DNA from: an uncultured Prevotellaceae bacterium
Lineage (GTDB): Bacteria > Bacteroidota > Bacteroidia > Bacteroidales > Bacteroidaceae
DNA length: 64,000 nucleotides
Reading direction: 5' to 3'
Assembly (NCBI GenBank): GCA_902771155.1
Contig: CACXVS010000002.1
Coordinates: 1-64,000, forward strand
Shown: piece after piece, positions 60,997 to 64,000 of the stretch
How positions within the stretch are numbered: position 1 is the stretch's first letter
How the letters are laid out: each line of letters starts with the position of its first letter
Made by a program: the position numbers and the translations under genes
Notes under the pieces: model-generated
Seen by the model: only the letters and a program-made list of their open reading frames with translations
Database searches by the model: none
What the model was told of the DNA's origin: nothing

Positions 60997-62922
60997 ATGA
61001 AAAAGTTAACGAAACTTTTCATGATGATGCTGGTGCTCGTAATGAGCGCCGGCCTCACGAGTTGTGAACTGTTGGGGATTGCCGACAACCCGGTGTCGCC
61101 CCGACTGAAAGTCAAGGCCTCTTCGATGACCGTCAAGGTGGGCGATACGAAGAAATGTCCCGTCTCGGCCAGTACGAAAGCCAAGTTGCTCTATGCCTCG
61201 AGCGATGAGACCATCGCCACCGTCGATGCCAACGGCCTTGTGACGGGCGTGAAAGAGGGCGACGCCGTGATCACCGTTGTAGCCACCAACCAGGAGGGCA
61301 GTGACCTCTTCCTCGAAGAGTCGGCCATCGTCACGGTGAAGGTGGTGAACGAGGCCGTGGCGCTGCTCGAGGATGCCAAGGAGGAGAAAGCCAGCGTGAG
61401 TATCACCTACACGTTGAACGGCACGGAAAAGACGGCCTTGTTCAAGCGCGTGGGCGACGACTACGTGCTCCAGTCATCTGTCGATGGCTCAGGCATCGTG
61501 CCTTATCTGACGCCCATTGCCAACGACGAACAGGAAGAGGCTTCGGGCGAAGGCGAGAGTGATGGCGAAGATATATTTGAGAATCTCGACAGTGACGTTG
61601 AAGAAGACTGGAACTTCGACGACATCGAAGACGATCCTGACGCTGCCAACATCGACTGGGACGATGATGACGAGGGCGATGACGACGAGGGCGATGTTGA
61701 TGATGGCGACATTGACGACGACGACTGGGCCGACGCTGAAGTAGGCGACGGCGATGATGATGCTGATGGCGACGATGATGGTGACGCTGGCGATGACGAT
61801 GTTGATGAGGCAGGTGCCAGAGCCTGGACGCGCGCTGACGGGGAAGCCGATGACGACGAAGTAGGCAAAGACCTGCTTTTCGGTCTGACCATCAAGGCCA
61901 CCGACGTTGATATTCTGCAAACCCAGTTCAACACGGCTACCGGTACCTATACCGAGGTACAGGCCGACGACTCAGATGCTGATGGGAATACAGCAGCTTT
62001 CGTGGGATTAAAGGTTAATGGCAAACAGGTGGCTGTCAATCCCCAACCCAGCTTAACGCGCGCTTCTAGTAAGAGGGTAATGAAGATTACTAAAATAACA
62101 CTTAAGACAAAGAAAAAGGAACTCAAGAAAGGTAATTCTTTTACATTAAAAGCTAATGTGGAGCCTAAAAATGCTACGGATAAGAGTCTCAAGTGGATTT
62201 CTTCTAAGAAAAAGATTGCCAAGGTTTCTGCTAAAAAGTTAACTGCGACTATTAAGAAAGATGGTATTAGGAAGTGCAGTGTGAAAGCTATAGCAAAAGG
62301 AAATGTCACCATCACATGCAAAGCAACGCAAGGTAATAAAAAGAAAACATGTAAGGTGGAAGTGTACGTACCTGTGGCAGGCGTGAAAATCTCACCAAGG
62401 AGTAAAACCCTTACGGTAGGACAAACATGTACACTCAAAGCCTCCATATCTCCTTCTGATGCGTCAAACAAGAAAGTTACATTTACGTCGAGCAATCCAG
62501 GTGTGGCCACTGTCACAGCTTCAGGCAAGGTGACTGCTAAAAAGGCTGGAACAGCCGAGGTTACCGTTAAAACCAACGATGGGAAAAAGACGAGAACATG
62601 TACCATCACCGTGACGGATAAGCCAAAGGTACAACTCAGCAAGACCTCGCTCAACCTCACGGTAGGCGATAGTGAGACGCTGACGGCCACCGTATCGCCT
62701 GCTGGTTCAGATCAGACCGTCATTTGGACCTCGAGCGACACGAGTGTGGCCACAGTCAAAGATGGCTTGGTAACCGCCGTCAAGGCCGGCAAAGCCACCA
62801 TCACTTGCACCGCTAAGGATGGCGAAACTTCTGCCACCTGCGCGGTCACGGTGACCGAGCCCGAGAATCCGGTCATCGACTCTACGGATGATTTTGAAGA
62901 TGGCGGAGATCCATTGAAGTAA
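60997..62922 (+). CDS. Mosaic Big2 lipoprotein with Asp-rich and Lys-rich regions
   Basis: This 641-residue lipoprotein (signal MMMLVLVMSAGLTSCELLG) has a first Big2 domain at 30-120. A very acidic region at about 190-290 consists largely of Asp, Glu and Gly and may bind calcium. Two Lys-rich Big2 domains follow at 360-545 (KKKELKKGNSFTLKANVEPK, KISPRSKTLTVGQTCTLKAS) and a last Big2 at 548-625. The end is the tail DDFEDGGDPLK. DNA for the Lys-rich part (about 62050-62620) is visibly more AT-rich than the rest, and its protein style resembles Big2 domains of Clostridia, so a domain-level transfer is possible. Confidence 0.85.
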   Translation: MKKLTKLFMMMLVLVMSAGLTSCELLGIADNPVSPRLKVKASSMTVKVGDTKKCPVSASTKAKLLYASSDETIATVDANGLVTGVKEGDAVITVVATNQEGSDLFLEESAIVTVKVVNEAVALLEDAKEEKASVSITYTLNGTEKTALFKRVGDDYVLQSSVDGSGIVPYLTPIANDEQEEASGEGESDGEDIFENLDSDVEEDWNFDDIEDDPDAANIDWDDDDEGDDDEGDVDDGDIDDDDWADAEVGDGDDDADGDDDGDAGDDDVDEAGARAWTRADGEADDDEVGKDLLFGLTIKATDVDILQTQFNTATGTYTEVQADDSDADGNTAAFVGLKVNGKQVAVNPQPSLTRASSKRVMKITKITLKTKKKELKKGNSFTLKANVEPKNATDKSLKWISSKKKIAKVSAKKLTATIKKDGIRKCSVKAIAKGNVTITCKATQGNKKKTCKVEVYVPVAGVKISPRSKTLTVGQTCTLKASISPSDASNKKVTFTSSNPGVATVTASGKVTAKKAGTAEVTVKTNDGKKTRTCTITVTDKPKVQLSKTSLNLTVGDSETLTATVSPAGSDQTVIWTSSDTSVATVKDGLVTAVKAGKATITCTAKDGETSATCAVTVTEPENPVIDSTDDFEDGGDPLK

Positions 62923-62944
62923 AAGGTAATTCAGGATACACAGC

Positions 62945-62976
62945 AAAAGGGAAGCCCGTTTGGAGCTTCCCTTTTT
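62945..62976 (+). terminator. Rho-independent terminator of the lipoprotein cluster
   Basis: AAAAGGGAAGC and GCTTCCCTTTT form an 11-bp stem with a 9-base loop, followed by TTTTT on the + strand. It could also act weakly on the - strand for the convergent HU-like gene. Confidence 0.88.
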
Positions 62977-62984
62977 CATTACTC

Positions 62985-63009
62985 GATCAGTTGCCTTCGG
63001 CGACTGATC
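62985..63009. other. Short hairpin between convergent genes
   Basis: GATCAGTTGCC, TTC and GGCGACTGATC form an 11-bp stem with one G-T pair. ACTCGATCAGTT recurs at about 63086 at the end of the HU-like gene, so the 62977-63092 spacer seems partly derived by local duplication. Confidence 0.5.
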
Positions 63010-63092
63010 TCATGCATTCCCGAGCTTTGCTCGCCTACCCGTAGCCTTTCGGCAGAGCTCAAGCAAGCTTGGCTCTGCTCTCGCTTACTCGA

Positions 63093-63704
63093 TCAGTTCT
63101 TACCCTCGTCGTCGCCGCCTTGGTCGTCACCACCGCCTGTGCTGCCACCGGTTGAGCCGCCAGTCGAGCCGCCCGTGTCGCCGCCGGTAGAGCCGCCGGG
63201 AGTGGTGGTGCCGGTGCTGTCGTCAGGAGTACCCTTGGCAGCGGCAATCTCGGCCTTGGTCTTGTCGGTCCAGCTAAACTTCACGTCCTTCTTCAGCTCC
63301 TCGCGGGTAAAGTCGCCCGTGCTCTGAGCCAGCAGTTTCACCACCTTCACGGCAGGTCCCGTCTTGGCGCCCTCGGCCAGGGTGCCCATCGTGGCCTGGG
63401 CCACCTTGTCCTGCTCGGCGTCGTAGAGCGTCTCCAGCCCGTTGGCCTCCACCGTAGCCTTGAAGATGGCCAGGTTGCCCACCTTCACAGTGTTGCCGCT
63501 GAGCACCATCTCGCGCACGCACTTCACGAAGTCGGTGAGCACGCCCACAATCAGACCCTCCGAGAAGGCCGTGTTGTGATGAGCCATGTGCTCGGCCATC
63601 TCGTGGATGCCCATGGTCTCCTTGTAACTCACGCGGGCGTAGAGCTTACCCGCCTGCTCCGATTCCGAATTCTCGGTTACTTTCGAAAGATACAGTTCAA
63701 TCAT
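63093..63704 (-). CDS. HU-like DNA-binding protein with Gly/Ser/Thr-rich tail
   Basis: This 203-residue protein resembles the Bacteroidetes HU-like group: an N-terminal helical region (TMGIHEMAEHMAHHNTAF, EGLIVGVLTDFVKCVREMVL) and the HU arm region VKVGNLAIFKATVEANGLET. A second small domain around residues 115-155 (TREELKKDVKFSWTDKTKAE) precedes a tail of GGSTGG repeats and a final DDQGGDDEGKN. The tail is low in complexity and probably disordered. The promoter is at 63798-63829 on the - strand. Many such genes occur in Prevotella and their DNA targets are unknown. Confidence 0.85.
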   Translation of the reverse strand: MIELYLSKVTENSESEQAGKLYARVSYKETMGIHEMAEHMAHHNTAFSEGLIVGVLTDFVKCVREMVLSGNTVKVGNLAIFKATVEANGLETLYDAEQDKVAQATMGTLAEGAKTGPAVKVVKLLAQSTGDFTREELKKDVKFSWTDKTKAEIAAAKGTPDDSTGTTTPGGSTGGDTGGSTGGSTGGSTGGGDDQGGDDEGKN

Positions 63705-63772
63705 CTTTTCTAAAATTTTTCGTGGTATTATATTACTAAGTGGACCATCTGCATCGGGTGGCCCTTCCCGCC

Positions 63773-63800
63773 TTGCAATGAATTTTCTAATTCATTGCAA
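63773..63800 (-). promoter_or_regulatory. Perfect 12-bp inverted repeat at the transcript start of the HU-like gene
   Basis: TTGCAATGAATT, TTCT and AATTCATTGCAA form a 12-bp stem just downstream of the -7 box. It would be a 5' hairpin in the mRNA or an operator overlapping the start site. Confidence 0.6.
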
Positions 63801-63829
63801 AGGTACAAAATAATTTCCATATATGCAAA
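63798..63829 (-). promoter_or_regulatory. Bacteroidetes-type promoter of the HU-like gene
   Basis: On the - strand TTTG (63829-63826) and TACCTTTG (63805-63798) are separated by 20 bases, about 94 bases before the start codon. Confidence 0.75.
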
Positions 63830-63878
63830 TATTTTCGGAAATATTTTTGGGTAATTTCAGAAATAATTTTGTGACGTA

Positions 63879-63918
63879 AAATAACCATTCCTTATTTATA
63901 AATAAGGAATGGTTATTT
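63879..63918. terminator. 40-bp perfect palindrome, probable terminator of the last - strand gene
   Basis: Twenty bases (AAATAACCATTCCTTATTTA) are followed immediately by their exact complement. The element lies between the partial gene at 63934 and the HU-like promoter. On the - strand the stem ends in TTATTTTACG, so it can terminate that gene; it is symmetrical and could act in both directions. Confidence 0.7.
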
Positions 63919-63933
63919 CTGAATAATGTTTGT

Positions 63934-64000
63934 TTATCTGGTTGTCAGGTAATACTCACTGAAATCCTTGCAGCCCTGTGGCAGCTGATGATGCTCCAGA
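63934..64000 (-). CDS. C-terminal end of an unidentified protein (partial)
   Basis: On the - strand a frame open to the window edge ends QLPQGCKDFSEYYLTTR and TAA at 63936-63934. It is followed by a strong palindrome acting as terminator, which supports a real gene end. Too little is visible to name it. Confidence 0.55.
   Translation of the reverse strand, partial: LEHHQLPQGCKDFSEYYLTTR

Noticed and set aside
61489..61934. Ser/Pro-rich and Ile/Val-rich - strand frames of about 143 codons
   Set aside because: They are the antisense readings of the Asp-rich GAC/GAT/GGC tract of the Big2 lipoprotein.

Overview
The window is from a Bacteroidales chromosome, most likely Prevotella or a close relative (Segatella/Xylanibacter). 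Several intergenic regions carry the Bacteroidetes promoter signature TTTG-N19/20-TAnnTTTG. Gene content agrees: fimbrillin-like lipoproteins, GH10 and GH127 glycosidases, two M13 peptidases, a DAHP synthase/chorismate mutase fusion and an HU-like protein with a Gly-rich tail. Coding density is high and most genes are on the + strand. No rRNA, tRNA, transposase or integrase was seen.

Layout. 1-5.2 kb: end of the rpmI-rplT operon, a LolA-like protein, an ABC-F ATPase and a secreted M13 peptidase. 5.2-17.5 kb: one tightly packed unit with its own promoter, running zinc-ribbon protein, Ser/Thr kinase with membrane segments, four-AAA-module ATPase, FHA protein, PP2C phosphatase, then MetA, a U32 protein and a lipoprotein. 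17.5-22 kb: a C1B peptidase, an M3 peptidase and a WYL regulator. 22-29 kb: two tiny ORFs and a type I-C CRISPR-Cas locus (cas3-cas5c-cas8c-cas7c) with no cas4/cas1/cas2; a decayed RhuM-type gene lies between cas7c and an array of 8 repeats and 7 spacers. 29-32.4 kb (- strand): a GH10 enzyme without signal peptide, a membrane protein and a Tat-exported Fe-S aldo/keto reductase. 33.3-38 kb: the Phe/Tyr biosynthesis operon (pheA, aminotransferase, DAHPS-chorismate mutase, tyrA), preceded by a promoter, a 25-codon leader peptide with YFYGYYFYF and an attenuator with a visible antiterminator. 38-49 kb: a transporter, a small membrane protein, an IMPase, a Nudix hydrolase, a 2284-residue modular surface protein, a TerB/DnaJ protein and QueH. 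49-57 kb: ffh, folD, a TPR peptide, GH127, fRMsr and a second M13 peptidase. 57-63 kb: a run of four lipoproteins with fimbrillin-like and Big2 domains, three of them sharing a C-terminal tail. 63-64 kb: an HU-like gene and a partial gene on the - strand.

The two most interesting systems are (i) the apparent ribosome-mediated attenuator of the aromatic operon, where peptide codons, terminator and antiterminator can all be read directly, and (ii) the kinase/phosphatase/FHA/zinc-ribbon/multi-AAA cluster, which looks like a self-contained phospho-regulated ATPase machine of unknown purpose. A third theme is short intergenic repeats (GAATTGAA-type, GGTAAAA-type, CTCTGTGT-type). They recur between genes, form long hairpins, flank a four-helix-bundle gene as inverted repeats, and in places run into coding sequence, including one signal peptide.
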